A DNA stretch of 64,000 bases from Paramacrobiotus metropolitanus. Its lineage: Eukaryota; Tardigrada; Eutardigrada; Parachela; Macrobiotidae. Each line of letters begins with the position of its first letter. Position 1 is the stretch's first letter. Made by a program: the position numbers and the translations under genes. Under the pieces are notes generated by a model. That model saw only the letters and a list, made by a program, of their open reading frames with translations. It did no database searches and was not told the origin of the DNA. Positions 1 to 13,800 of the stretch are shown here, piece after piece. The stretch spans positions 16,214 to 80,213 of the forward strand of contig NW_026570489.1 of NCBI RefSeq assembly GCF_019649055.1, read 5' to 3'.

Positions 1-1733
1 TTCTTGGAACGCATGCACCAGTACGAATCTCAAAAACTATTATACTTTTTTTAACGGAATCAAAAATGAATAAACGTTCAAAAACAACATATACTGTTTC
101 GGCACAATTCCGTAACACGGCATAAAAATAACGATATCATAGCGGCATCGTAGCGGTGGCAAAAACTTATATGTGAGCAGCTCTGCTCATAACCCTTCCA
201 CAGTATATGCAACAGCTGCAAAAAGCGAGTAGACTACTTCTGTTGCAGTCTTATCCAACCGTGTCTTTTACAACAAGAAAAATTTACACGCTCGCTCGCT
301 TGCACTAAGGGCGGTTACGACCTTTATACTAGTAATAAAAATTATAAAAGTGTTGAATTTTTTATTTATTTACCTGTATACTGTAGGTGTGCTACTTTTA
401 CGCATGGCTTTGCCGGGCTGCCAGCCAGTATCGAGTCGCCGCGCTGTTTTGCTTGGATTAATTGATTGTGGAGCCCATCCATAATTACTGTGAGTGCGTA
501 AAAAATTTTCGCAGTGCATAGTGCTGCGAACTGCGTATATCAACATTCGTATAATTGTTGTTTTCACAACGACTCAACGAGCGACTGCAAACTGATTTTT
601 TTGGGCTACATTCTACAACGCGAAAAGAGCTATATGGTATACCAAACCTCTTTATAAACACAGCCGTCGCGCGCCCCCCTGAGGCCCCCTTCCGGGAAAA
701 AGGTGGTGAAATTCCCAAACAAAAATCAGAAAATTTCGAACTGGCGCAGCGGCGCCTTATTCTTGCTCAGGGAGAGCGATGGCGCGCCCTCCCTTCCGAA
801 AAGCTTCCGACGGCCCTGCTTATAAGGAAAATTTCAATCTGTACGGCGGTACGCTACAAATTTTTATGCAACAACAACAAAGTTCATAAACTTCTAGAGC
901 CTCCGAAGTTTCTAGAAATCTTCCGTGACCGTTTCGAGGTTATTTAATTTTTTTAGGCTTAAATATGTCCGCAGAATTTCCCGTACGAATTATTCCAGGT
1001 TCCTTGAATTTTGCCAGACGCTAATAAGACCGAAATTTTTATTAGTGCCTAGCTGGATAGGCTTGTTGTTATACTTTTATATTAATCAGCTATTGCCTGA
1101 AATCGTTTTGACAGTACTGGCCTACTGGGGTCCTAGTTAGTACCGTAGTTACCTACATGCCGTAGAATCCGATATTAACTGGGCCCTTTTTTGTGAGAGC
1201 TTCGGGATGGGGTGCATGAAGTGATGAAACCACAGGAAGCGTTGATTTCTGATGGCGGGGGGGGGGGGGGGCTTGTTTTTGGATTTGGCGGTACTTTACT
1301 TTCATAAAAAAGATTTCCAGCACTATAGGGAAATTCAGTATCGGGTAAATGCAAATTAACTTGACAAGAAGGGGTTAAGGGTGACTAATTTAATCATAAT
1401 AATTACATGAAAGTCCTTCCCTTTCAAGCAGACTGCCGATCATTGGGTAATACTCGTGGCAACGCCAAAAACGGAAAAGCTAGCAAGTAGCAAATGTTTT
1501 ACTTTATCGTATTATTAATATTCGTATATACTTATCGTTCTTTTTACATAATATGAGTAAACCAGTACGTAATTATAAGTTTGCAACAAGTAAATCTCGC
1601 TTAATTTATCCGTTTCGCCCACGGTTCCGAGTACAGATGCCGCGTTCCCCCTCGGAATTTCCAGGGATTGTCACGAGGAGGGTCTAACACCCCTTCGAAA
1701 TAACAGATAAATCTGGAGGTAGGAGAAGACGGG
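1..1733. other. No recognisable gene
   Basis: Short open frames occur on both strands, but none shows a domain, a splice context or similarity to another part of the window. A run of 15 G lies at 1257-1271. I see no element ends here. Confidence 0.5.
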
Positions 1734-1766
1734 TCTCCCACAAATGAAGAGTTCATTTGTGGGAGA
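1734..1766. repeat. Perfect 15-bp hairpin
   Basis: Arms TCTCCCACAAATGAA (1734-1748) and its exact reverse complement (1752-1766) are separated by GAG. It sits 27 bases before a 20-G run. It may be a small MITE core or a structured motif. No function is implied. Confidence 0.75.
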
Positions 1767-1793
1767 TTTGGTTCAGTGGCGAATTTAAGGGTC

Positions 1794-1813
1794 GGGGGGG
1801 GGGGGGGGGGGGG
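1794..1813 (+). repeat. G20 homopolymer
   Basis: There are twenty consecutive G. A 15-G run is at 1257-1271. Such tracts can form quadruplex DNA and are prone to sequencing slippage, so the exact length is uncertain. Confidence 0.8.
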
Positions 1814-1929
1814 CATGGGGCACGGTGGCACGTACCTCCTCTCTGAGTTTTTGGAAAAGTGCGTATTGCAAAAAGTAAAAGGGGGAGTGGGGAGTATGGC
1901 TTAAAAAATTTTACCTGGTTTGGAAATGA

Positions 1930-2640
1930 CAGCAGAAATTGCTATTTTTTATTGAATTTCTAGAAATTTATTAAGTCAAACCGTTTGTCAGGTTCGCGCT
2001 CCGCGCGAAAATGCCTCTTTGTTGCACTTTAACTAACGTAACTTCAAAGTTTTGGTGTGCAATGACTATAATCCACTTTATTTTATGAAGCCCGCATTTA
2101 CCAAGGAATACTGTACTTCTTATTATTTTATTACCAAACCATGTTCCAAAACCAAAAGTAGCTTTATGAGAAACTCGTAATGCTTTACTATTTTTTATCG
2201 AATTTCTAGCAATTCCAAATATAAAAGCGTTCGCCAGCTTTGCGCGAAAGTTCACTGGTTTTCTTAATGAAAATGGCCCGGTACATAGCGTCGAAAATGG
2301 GATACATACACAGACACTAAAACTTCATAGCATTTTCCCGTGATTTTAAAATAAATTTTAACATTTTCGAAATTCATTTTAAAATCGGAAAAAAATGCTA
2401 TAGATCTGATATTGGTTCACTTGGAACTTTATGGCCATATGTCTTTTATAGCAAAGTTTCAAGAAGTTCGGGTAATAACCAGACTTTACCAATGCATCTA
2501 AACTTTTTACCCATTTTAGTACGCCATATATCGGCAACCGTATGTTGCGCGCGCAAACGGTTTTCAGAACAATGTAGACTAATCATTTAGTTTTAGAATA
2601 ACATAAAGTACTGCAAAAAATTTGTACGGAGTGCGCGAAA
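1930..2640 (+). repeat. Dispersed repeat family, longest copy
   Basis: The part 2330-2640 is clearly similar, in reverse complement, to 16100-16445 and 34660-34960, and weakly to 19235-19400. Shared words include TAGCAAAGTTTCAAGAA, ACCCATTTTAGTACG and GCGCGCAAACGGTTTTCAGA. The 5' part (1930-2280) carries short motifs seen again near 4355-4425. Conserved open frames across copies are a by-product of repeat identity. No terminal repeats were found. Confidence 0.6.
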
Positions 2641-2741
2641 GGGAAAGTTTTAGTGCATTTATTCCGTTTTTGACACCATGTCCCTGGCCATTTCTCTCAA
2701 CGCTGCACATGATATCGCATTGTTCTCTTGCCTTTTAACTT

Positions 2742-3066
2742 GGCCCAGACTCAAACTCTGACTCTGATTCTGACTACTAAAAGTCTGACTCTGACCGCTC
2801 AAAGTCTGACTCTGATTCTAAAGGTTTCTTAGGGTTTTTCTTAGGTTTCTTAGATTTCTTAAGTTTCTTAGGTTTTTTTGGGTTTCTTAGGTTTTTCTTA
2901 AGTTTCTTAGGTTTCTTAAATTTTTCTTAGGTTTTTCTTAGGTTTATTAGGTTTTTTAGGTTTCTTAGGGTTCATAGGTTTTTCTTTGGTTTGGACAGTC
3001 AGAGTCAGACTTTGAGTGGTCAGATTCAGAGTTTGAGCGGTCAGAGTCAGAGCTTGAGCGTGGGCC
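2742..3066. mobile_element. Hexamer-armed palindromic element (TIR, non-autonomous)
   Basis: Left end GGCCCAGACTCAAACTCTGA and right end ...GCTTGAGCGTGGGCC are inverted repeats of one another. Each arm is a degenerate hexamer array (TCTGAC on the left, GTCAGA on the right). The centre is a run of (TTTCTTAGG)-type nonamers. The same architecture, with TTGGAC/TCGGAC hexamers, occurs at 7620-14464. It has no coding capacity. It resembles a MITE or foldback element; the superfamily is unknown and I found no clear target duplication. Confidence 0.6.
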
Positions 3067-3122
3067 TTTTAAGGCCCCTGGGCCCCGTTGCTTAAAATTT
3101 TCAATTAGGTGCGATTCAAATA

Positions 3123-3384
3123 TTACGTAACGCGATTTTTCATGATTTTTGACCACCCCCTACCCATTGTAACACCGCATAACAAAATTTTCAACCCCCT
3201 AACTGCATAAGTAACAGAAAGCCCGACCACCCCCCTATTAAAATAAAATTCACTTAAAATATTTTTTTTTGTTTTTTTATGGGGTGCCGGCCCGCACGTA
3301 ACAAAAATTTTTGGATCTCCTACCCCATGTAACACGGCGTAACGAAAAGCCAGGGCCATCCCCCCACCCTTTTGCGTTACGTAA
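3123..3384. mobile_element. MITE with TTACGTAACGC termini
   Basis: The ends are TTACGTAACGC (3123) and GCGTTACGTAA (to 3384). They are exact inverted repeats, each flanked by TA, which fits a 2-bp TA target duplication as in Tc1/mariner-type elements. The interior has blocks of C-rich sequence around CCCATTGTAACAC-like words and no open frame of note. It lies between the hexamer-armed element and a retroelement fragment. Confidence 0.65.
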
Positions 3385-3464
3385 TACTGATTAAGTTTTT
3401 ATTTCACAAAATGCGGTAACATCACATTTTTAGAACAACAGATTAAAAAAACATAATTTCATTT

Positions 3465-4200
3465 ATTGCTGCCGCTCCCTCCATTGTTCCGAGCACGGAA
3501 GCAGCGTTGCCTCGCTGAATTTCCAGCGACAATCGTTGACGGAGGTATTCATAGAGCGAGGCTCACCGTATGTTGTTGAGTCCTTCCCAATTTCTTTCAC
3601 TAAACGGCTAGCTGACTTTCCCCATGGTCCAAAGAGTTTCAAATGCCAGCGGTACGAAGATGTATCTGCCCTGCAGGTACAAATACAATCCGCTTTTCTA
3701 TCCTCCGCCTGAGCGGCGGCGGATCCCGCTGTAACTGAGTGGACTTCCGATAAGACACAGCGACAGTATCCACGCAGGTCGTCCATGCCAAACACATGCC
3801 GCGTTGCCACGCGAACGTGGTGCACCCGTCCGGTCGACGATCTGACGTATGAGATGTACCTCGCGGCTCCAGTTTTGCGGGGATACCGGCTGAAACTAAC
3901 GCCCTGCACAAAATGCTGTTCAGGCCGCCGTGGCGTGGATGTCTTCCCGCAGAGAATGCACAGGACAGGCCGTGGTGATTATACAGATCTACGAGCTTGT
4001 GGCATTTGGAACATGAATGTGCTTCACAGATATCAACACCCAATCTCAGGCCGACCGATATCTTTACGGTGTCGTCGTCCAAGAGGTTACCGATGTGTGC
4101 CGAGGGCAAGGCATTCAACCATATGCCAGCTTCCGGTGTCGACTGTGCGAGGAGACGGGCCCGGTTAATCTCATCGTCGCGGAAAATGTCCAACAGTATG
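3465..4200 (-). mobile_element. Retrotransposon C-terminal fragment (HHGLSC-type), degraded
   Basis: The minus strand encodes NRARLLAQSTPEAGIWLNAL, GLRLGVDICEAHSC, HHGLSCAFSAGRHPRHGGLN, LVSAGIPAKLEPRGTS and RRPDGCTTFAWQRGMCLAW. From family knowledge this block (Cys/His motif, LEPxG, RPDG, W-x-G) is typical of the C-terminal end of reverse-transcriptase ORFs widespread in invertebrates. It has further copies at 16650-17238 and 56236-56830. All three keep the C-terminal end and lack the RT core, as expected of 5'-truncated copies. The class (LINE or other) is not certain. It is decayed in several places. Confidence 0.6.
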
Positions 4201-4239
4201 GATAGTGATGTGTTACACAGCGGAAGGTCAGCCAGGCGT

Positions 4240-4881
4240 ATATTGTACGATCGCTATCACGATTCACATGAACGGCATACAGCACCTAACTGCGACACTG
4301 TGCGAAATTTCGGCAAGTGCAGGGTAACAGTACAGTACTTGTGCTGTTTTTTATGAAATTTCTAACAATTTCTGAAGTCAAAACGTTCGCCGGCTTGGCG
4401 CTTCGCGCGAAAATGTCCAGTTCATATAATTGTTGATTTGGCACCTTGCTGTACAAACAATTTTGGTTTAGTTTGGTATTTCAATTAAATTTTTAATGTT
4501 CTGTAGTACGCGTACTTATTTTACTGTCTTTGGGGTTCTTGGGTTCTCAGTGGCCCGTTCCGCCGCAAGTGAGTTACTTTCGCCTTTGATTTGGTTAAAA
4601 TCATGAGCTAATCCAGTATTCGAAAAACAAAACAACTCTAACCATTTTGGGGCATTTCTGGCTCCAATAAACAAGTAGAAGTTATCAGATATTTCATGAG
4701 TCAGTTGCTACTTGCTAGCCACCCAGCGACTTTGCTTCAAAAATTGCTAGAAAATCCATAGAACATTGTTTACTTTCAGTACAAATAATATCCAAACTTT
4801 CTGCAGCGAAAGACATTAAGAAAAGTCAAAAAATTAAACGTCCTTGTAATTAATTTTTGTTTTCTAGGCATAGGTATCAGG
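4240..4881 (+). other. Upstream region of family copy 1
   Basis: There is no gene. It holds a short copy of the motif CGTTCGCCGGCTTGGCG...GCGCGAAAATG, also seen near 1985 and 2230. At 4848-4867 a pyrimidine tract ends in TTTTGTTTTCTAG, a good splice acceptor 14 nt before the ATG at 4882. An upstream, probably non-coding, exon of copy 1 is therefore likely but not located. Confidence 0.4.
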
Positions 4882-7800
4882 ATGGACTGTGCGCCGTTGG
4901 TGATGCCGCAGTTTGAGCCGCTGTTGGCGGATGCGAACCACATGAGCTATCAGAACACAGTGGCAGTCCACAACGATGACGACAGTTGGTGTTTGGGCTT
5001 CATTCAGGATATGGACGGCGACCGGGCTTTCATCCATTTTGACTCCAAAAAGGTCACCGCCCGTTGGGTGCACCTGGGGCGCGTCTGGGCGTTGCCATTC
5101 TATGCAAACACCTGCTCCCTTCAGGATCCACCTGATATGCCCATCTACGCGGCGCTGCGTGACGAAGATGATGGACCGTTTCGCTTCCGGCCGGTGATCG
5201 ACCTGGGAAGACTGCGCGGATGCGACAAGTGTGAATTGTTCTGCATCCAAACAAACATTGCCGGCAGCAACAGCCAACAAAACCCCGCTGGTTGGGATAT
5301 CGTTCAAAACTGCCAGATTACCAAACAGCTGCCGCCCGCTGGTGCCCCGTTACTGGATCGCTCGAGCAGCGGTCTGCGGTACACCAAGTACATGGTGCCG
5401 TTTCCCCCAGCCGAGGCCATTTTCAGTGACGCCTCGGACAAATTTCGCATCATTAAGCATTTTCGTAATGCCTTTGAACGGAACAGGGCGTTCCTGCCCA
5501 TGTGGGACTGTTGTCGCTTTCACCTGCGAGCTGAACGCGATGGTTGCACGTTTGTCGTCATGAGTCCCGTCTTAGACGCGGAAATGGATCAACACATGGG
5601 GGTGGCGTTGACGCGAGTGTTGGAGACTCACCTAGACAGCCGGGTTCATTTGCCAGCAATTAGGCTGCGAAATACTCACGTAATTGAAAACTGCCTGCCG
5701 GAAACAGGTACTATTACACTGCATTTCGTTCTGGCCGTCACTTGGCAAGATCTCACGCCCGGCAGCGGACTGATGTCAGCCGTGGTACATACACTAATTA
5801 TTACGGTATTCCTAAATCCCAGTCCCAATACTGTATGTTTGCCATTGGATTTTAAGTTTGGCCACGCCCACTCAACCATGGTTGATGGGAATATTTTATA
5901 CCTAAGGATCACTCTGTCTTCTTGCAAAAATGAAATTTTTTGAAGGCGGGAGCCGGTAACATAGCCCTGGTGAAAAAACCTAATGTACTAGCGCATGTGC
6001 AGTACTGAAAATTTAACGATTTTAAATTACGTTTGACCACGCCTACTTTGATAACAGCAGCTGAAGATACCTTTTTAATGTCCTACGTGTGTTCACTACC
6101 TTTCTGCAAAAAATGAGATTTTTTTGAAGGGGAGGACCCCTATGTTCCCTGGACAGTAGCGGATATAAAAAATGCACAAACGTTTATAATTATAGTCTTG
6201 ACTAAACGCCGCACACCGCGCTGCAGTACGCAATGCAAAAGATATCATTGCGCTACGCAGTATCTTCCACCGATTGTACTCATTGTAGGTATTTGCTAAT
6301 CCTTGCAATACACTGCCATCAGATTTGTTTAGCAGATGCAGAATCCCCTTCGTTCTGCACGGTCGCTCGCCTGAGTCACCTGCCGCCGTCGATCCTCAGC
6401 GAGATCTTCCCCTACATGGACCTACATTCACAAATGCGGGCTAAACGGTAAGAAAAGTTATAGCACTGCAGCGACTGCACCGTCGGGTCGCTGGCAGGCG
6501 GCTGATTGTGGATGGATACGCTTATTTTCAAGATATGGCATGTCTTCTATGGCAGAGTGTGCGGGTTGTGGCAGTTGCTACTGGACAGTCCCCGTCTAGC
6601 CGAACACATCAGTGTCTCACTGGAGAGCTGCGCCGGAATTCAGTCCGATAACAACAACTGCTTCCGCATGGCATCGCTCTTGGCCCGCTCCATCCGTTCC
6701 ACGACCGCCAGTATCACCGTGTTGGACGCTTTCCGTCCACACAACCAACTATTTCTTGCTGCCACGTTGGAAGCCATAAATATCACGCTGCCGTTAATTG
6801 TTTTCAAAGACCATATTATCACGGATCCCGGGAAGATGGGCTCCATAGAAGCAGCGGACTTGCAGCATCCTGCAGCTGATATTATGACACTATATAGGCA
6901 CCATTGCAAGCTAATCCTCCTCCATAACTGGAAAATTGACCATCTGTTTGGCCAAACAATGTGCTTTGTGTTTAAACAGAAGATAATGTACCAGTTCGGC
7001 ACCGGGCATCCCCTGCCAGCCCATGAGCAAGCATTCATGAGGCCCATAACTAAGCAATCTCATGAACTCCCCATCGACCACCTGCGCATCACCATTCCCC
7101 GTAAGCTGCTGCGCTGCGACGACGACGACATGGACATGACCAGCCGCATCATGTGCGCCTTAAATGACAACTTCCCGCCGGTCACGGAGGAAATGCTCGA
7201 AAGGGTAACGGCTGTGTACGCTCGCTGGCTGCGCACCCTAAATTATCCCGACGATTGGCAGCCCATTCGCAATTATCTCTTACTGTGAGTGCATTTTTGT
7301 AGTACACATCGCAAAGAGCAGCTCGTACTACTCAGCGGATACGCGAGAGTTCGTCGCGGGACATTTGGTTTTTACGGACATTTCGTCTAAGGACAACTCG
7401 TTTTTGTGACAAATAGTAATATGACTGTAATCGTTGCCATAAACCAGTCGATAATTTTTCGACTTTTCAAAAGTCGCGCGACCAAATGTCACACAGCAGA
7501 ACGACTGCAAAACGAGTTGTCCCAAAACAAATTAGCCGCTGCGACGAAACGAAAAGCGTGTGGCGAAAATTAAATTTTCGCCACACGAAAATAAATTGCG
7601 CAATGTCCCACGACGAAATGGGCCCGCGCTCAAGCTCGGACTTGGACTCGGACTTGGACTACTAAAACTTGGACTTGGACTTCACTTGGACCCTAAAACT
7701 CGGACTTCGCTTGGACTCTAAAACTTGGACTTCACTTGGACTCTGAAACTCGGACTCTATGGCTTAGACTTGGATATAGTCCTTTCTCATGTCTTCTTAC

Positions 7801-10800
7801 GTTTCTTCATGTTTTCTCAGGTTTCTTAGGTTTCTGAGGCTTCATCAGTTTTCTTAGGTTTCTTAGGTTTCTTAGGTTTCTGATTATGATATATGATGTA
7901 TGTTACTACATACTCATAACGCAAAAACACCGATTCCTAATGAGACTTTACTTCCAAGATGTTTCTAACTCGAATGAATCGTCGTGGTTTTGCAAGAACA
8001 CACAAGCTATGAAATATGCATAAGAAATCATCATTGCAAAGATATCAGTTCAAACGTGACATAAACAACAAACTGTTGCATAACCGGCTACATCACTCAC
8101 AAGAGTGTCGGTAGCACTACAGGTGATTACTCATCACACAGCACCCCGTATCTTAAGAACTTTGGTCACCAGACAAAGTGACAACAACAGGAAACACAGA
8201 CAGTGAATCAAAAATGAGCAAGTACAGTAAGCACAAATAAGCAAGCGGTAAAAGAATATTAAGGTGATGAACTGCGGATGGCACGGTTCCGGAGTGTCCG
8301 GATAACGGGTCGATGATCATCATCTTCCATTGGCGACGGGGGCTCGTGCGCAGGAGTGGATGGTACAACGACGTCGCGCTCAATATCGTCCTGAAGCTCC
8401 GGATCCACGGCTTCCATCGGGATGCTCCACTGCGAATCAGAATCGCTATTAAGGTCGACGTCAGTTAACGGTTGCGTGAATAGTTTCAAACGCTTTACGT
8501 GTACAGTCAATACACGTTTTCCGCGTTTGTTACGAATGGATTCAATTTCATAATTTAATTTTGACACGCGGTTTACAATTCGGTAAGGACCAAAATAATG
8601 TGCCACCAGCTTAGGAGACAAACCCACCGGAGTTACTGGTGTGTACAGCAAGACAAGGTCACCAATTTTGAATTCACGATCTTGGCGTTTCAAGTTGCCG
8701 GTCAACATGTAACCTGCCTGCACTTGATCGATGTTGGCCTTAGCCACATGGCTTGCCAGTTTAATCCGTTCAACCATGGTTTTACTGTACTCGTGCAAGT
8801 TGTTGATATTATTAGTAGGTAGTGCACCGAGCGTGGCATCAAGTACAGAGCGGCATTCGCGACCGTACAACAAGTAAAACGGCGTCTTGCCGGTCGAAGC
8901 TTGCGTACTCGTATTATACGCGCAAGTAACGTATGGGAGGTACACATCCCAATCTTTCTGGTTATCGCTTACGTACAAGCTGAGCATTACAGCTAGTATT
9001 TTATTGAACGCTTCTGTCAACCCGTTGCAAGCCGGGTTGTAGGCAGTAGTGTTTAGATGTCGTACCTGACACAATTCTGTGACACCTTTTACAACTGCTG
9101 ACAAAAAAGGACCACCTTGATCAGATAACATTTTTGCCGGCGCACCATGTCGCAGAATAATTTGTAACACAAGGAAATTCGCAACTGCACCAGCAGTCTG
9201 TGCCGGAACTGCTTTTGTTTCAACATACTTGGTCAAGTAGTCTGTACACACAATTATGTACTTATTACCTTTTGATGTGACAGGCAACGGGCCAAAAACA
9301 TCAATGCCTATCATCTCAAATGCTGTACCCACCGGGATACTTTCAATTAAACCACCCGGTTTTTCTTTATTCACTTTCCGAAACTGACAGTGTTCACAAC
9401 CACGTACATACTTACGTACATGGTCACGCATGCGCGGCCAGTAGTACCGTGAGCGCAATCTGTTATATGTGCGCCAAAAGCCAAGATGACCGGACGTCAT
9501 TTCATCGTGGCAAGCATGCAAAATTTGACGTCTCAGGTGTGTTGGTACAACCAACAACAACACTTCTTCTCCGTCTACGAGAGCGATTCGGTATAATACA
9601 TTACCGCGAAGACAATAACGTACAGTATCTTTACCGACTGCACCAGCTGTCATCCGTGATACTATACGAGTAATTTTCTCATCTAGCCGCTGCTCTGCGC
9701 ACATGTCAGCGGAAGCGGTCATGGCCACTAGCATATCGAAGTCAACATCAGCTGAGTCGGCGGCTTCAACAGGATGCCGCGACAACGCATCAGCATTCTG
9801 ATGTTTTTTGCCACTACGATAGACTATAACAAAGTCGTATTCCTGCAGATATACTGCCCACCGGCTCAACCGGCCGGCCAGCACTCGTCGCGACATTAGC
9901 CAACATAAGGCGCAATGGTCGGTGACGACACGGAAACATTTACCATGCAAATACGGACGCAGTTTTTTAATACACCATACAACAGCAAGACACTCTTGCT
10001 CGGTCACTGAATAGCGCGATTCCGCTGCACTAAAGTTTTTGCTAACATAAGCCAAAACACGTTCACCGACGTCAGTTTTTGATATCAAGCACGCCCCTAT
10101 GCCTAGAGCGCTCGCATCTGTGTGCAGTTCTAACTCAGCTGCCGGGTCGTAATGAGTCAGCACAGGAGAGCTTATCAATGCTGACTGCAACGCTGCGAAA
10201 GCTCGATATTGTTCATCCGACCAGATAAAAGGCTCACTTTTACGTGTAAGACGCACTAGCGGCTCAGCAATGGCAGCAAAATTACGCACAAAGCGACGGA
10301 AATAAGAACAAAGACCCAAGAAAGATTTAACATCAGTCACATTTTCTGGTACAGGGTAATTAACAATAGCCTGTAATTTGTCCGGGTCAGGGCTTATGCC
10401 GGTTTTGTCAACAATATGACCTAAGTACTTTGTATTATCGGATGCAAACTTACACTTTGACGGCTTGAGCACGACCCCGGCTTCTTCAAGCTTAGTTAAC
10501 ACCGCATCCAGGTGAGCCACATGCTCGTCGAATGACTTGGAGTAGATCAAGACGTCATCTATGTAAACAATTACAAATTGCCACCTGAATTCTTGTAAAA
10601 TTCGGTCCATTGACCGCTGAAACGTAGCACCAGCATTGCACAAACCAAAGGGCATTCTGTTGAAATGGTACAAACCATCTGGTGTGATAAACGCAGTGCG
10701 ATCTTTACTCGCGTCGGCGACGGGGATCTGCCAGTATCCCCACGCCATGTCTAAATTAGTGAAATACGCACACCCACCTAAACGATCTAACGCGTCGTCC

Positions 10801-13800
10801 AACCGTGGCATAGGATACACATCCTTCTTTGTGATCGCGTTGATGCGCCGATAATCAACACAGAAACGGGTGGAACCATCCTTCTTATACACCAGAACAA
10901 CAGGGGACGCCCAAGGGCTACAGGATGGCGACACAATGCCTTGACGTAACATCTTATCAACTTCGCTGCGGATAACTATGCGTTCCGCCCAGGACCTGCG
11001 GTAAGGCGGTTGCGACAACGGCGCAGCACTACCAGTGTCTATGTGATGAGTGACACCGGTCACTTCACCAATTGGCCGTTCTGCCGTAGGAAATACTTTC
11101 CAGTGCTTACGCAAAACTGCACGAAGTTGCTCGGCTTGTCCCTGTGTCAATTGACTACTAATATTCAACTCAGGCAACGGATGGTCATCAACAGCACGAT
11201 TGGTCACAAGACACACATCGGCTTCGTCGTCGATGGTAACCGGAGCGGCAGACGCAATTGTTTCGCTCAACGCCAACTTTTGCCGTGTTCGTGAGAAATT
11301 AGCACAACTTATGTAACAACAATTGTTTACAATTTTTATTAAGGAATGCGACGTTCGCAAACCTTTTTGTGCGAATAGTTTTGCATTCGGACTAGTTATG
11401 AAATCCATATTTTCTGAGGGAACACGACCTGGAAATGTATTATGCCTAAGTTTACATTTCACCCAGGCGACGTGACCAGCTGGTATGCTGACACATTCGC
11501 ACACCACTAGATCCCGCGCCGGCCACGGTAGGAATTTCTCTCCGGTCGTGTCATTAAACCGACGCACACTGCGCGTTGCATAATCGATCACCAGATCGGT
11601 TTGCATTAGGAAGTCATTTCCGATAAGTAAATCACGATCGTAAGAGTCAAGTATCAACACTTTGATCCGTCTAGTGCAATTAGCAACTGAAATTTCAACT
11701 GAAGCGATACCAACCGGCTCCACTAATTTACCAGAAACTCCTTTAATTAGACGGCCTGTGTAGCGTTCTACTAACGCATTCACTGAGCGTGCACACAGCC
11801 AACTCATAATAGTGACTGCTGAACCTGAATCTACGATTGTGTCCACCTGGGTACCATTAACATATGCATTAGCTTTTACCGGTGAGGACGGTGAAAACTC
11901 ATCACTCTCCTCGAAAACAGGATATACAGCAAATGGTGAAAGGTCACTTTTGTCGGGAGGTTCGTTACGAGTAGCTACGCCCCGAATATTAGCTACTCTC
12001 TGTAGTTTAAATTACGCTCACCCCGATCACCCCGGGCACCGCCATTTGCCTGCACGTCCCGCATTGCACGCCGCTTGTCGAAGCAACGGAACTCCAGATG
12101 TCCTTCACGTTTGCAGAAGGTGCAAAACCGTTTACCTTCTTCAGTGGTTTCCGCCGGGATGTCTCGCGACGCGGTTGGCATCGGTCCACCGGGTCCATGA
12201 TGAGGTAGTCTGCCTCGTCCTCCACGGCCACGCCCTCGTCCACGGTATCCATTGAATCGACCACGTGGTCCACCTCCGCGAACGTACGTTTGAGTGAGCA
12301 CCGGTGCTGCATTGTTCTCCCGCGCGACTTCCATGGCCTTTTCGACTGCAGCGCGGACAGCGTTATCCAGTTCAGACTGAGAATACGTCTTTGAACAAGG
12401 CGGTGACACACCGGTATCCGGTTGCTCACCGGCAGGGATGACCTCATCACTCTTGCGTTTAGGCAACGCGCCAGCTGCCGACATCACAGCTAAAACATTA
12501 TGCGAATCAACATCAGAACTACTCGCATCCAATTTAAGGATTTTCAGTTTCGCCAAAACATCTTCCGGAGTTTGTGGATCAAGCAGTGCAACGTGGTTAC
12601 GCAGCTGCATACTCAAACCATTGAGCAAGTAGCGTACTTTGAGGTCATTAGCCATAGCGGCATCAACTTTACGGCACAAGTCAATAATGGCGTAATAGTA
12701 CTCAACAAGAGTTTCACTATCTTGCTTGAACTTCCTTTTCTGTAATTTACTTTGAACTTCCCATTTTTCGTCCTGACTGACAAATTCCGCTAAAAAGCCT
12801 TGTTTCAACAATGCCCAGGTAGCAAACGGCTGCTTGAGTGAATACCTTTGCTTGGCTGCACCGGCAGACAAGTAAAATGAGAAACGATCTTTTTTTATAT
12901 CGTCTTTCCAGTTAGACAGCGTGGCCGCTTCCTCGAACTCCTTCATCCAGTCACGAGCGTCATGCTCAAAAGGTTTAAACTTGTCCATGCACTGCAATGG
13001 ACCGCTTGACGGAGCATCGAAGACAACATTTGTCAGACGCTGAAACCCGTCGGTCATTGCTTTAATCGTTGCTTCACTCATAATGCCGGTTTCAGCAATT
13101 ACAGTATCAGTTAAATCAACTATGTCCGGTACAACCGGGCGAACATGTACTGTATCTGTACTTTCCGAATGACTACGCGAAGAACTACGCGAATCGGTAT
13201 CAGGTTTTTCAGTTCGAGGTTTACGCTGATATTCTGAACCTTGCAGTCCTTCTGAAAACTGAGATTTACCGTCAGAACGCAGGTGTGGGCCACTTACACC
13301 TGAAAGGTCACCTTCAACTGACTGTGTGCTAGAACTACTAGCGGCTTTTGTGGTAGCGACAGTAGCGGTTTTTGTTTTGTCGGCAACCTTGCCGGCTTTC
13401 TCAGACTTATCGAAACTGCTCGACATGCAATATAAACAAAAGATAAGATTAACCGAGAATTTGACTGCAGATGTAGCTGCTCTTTGCCTGGTACAACATG
13501 TATCCGAGAACACCGTTAGCGACAACGCTAGAAACGGTTACAGCCAGCAAGACTTTAGTGGTAAAAGAGCAACAAGAAAAAATTTTACCGACCGCGGCAG
13601 TCAAACAAGAACAAATAGAAGGCATTTTAGCAGTTCTGCTGACCTTTCAACTGCTGCTCCAACAACTGCAGACGGCGATCAGTGTCGAGTTGAAGAGTGG
13701 TAATGCGATCGTTAGCATCCAACATGGCATAATCCGATTCGGGCAAAGTCAACTGAACTGTCACAATGAAATAGGAAAGGCAACCATCCACCCAGGAGCG

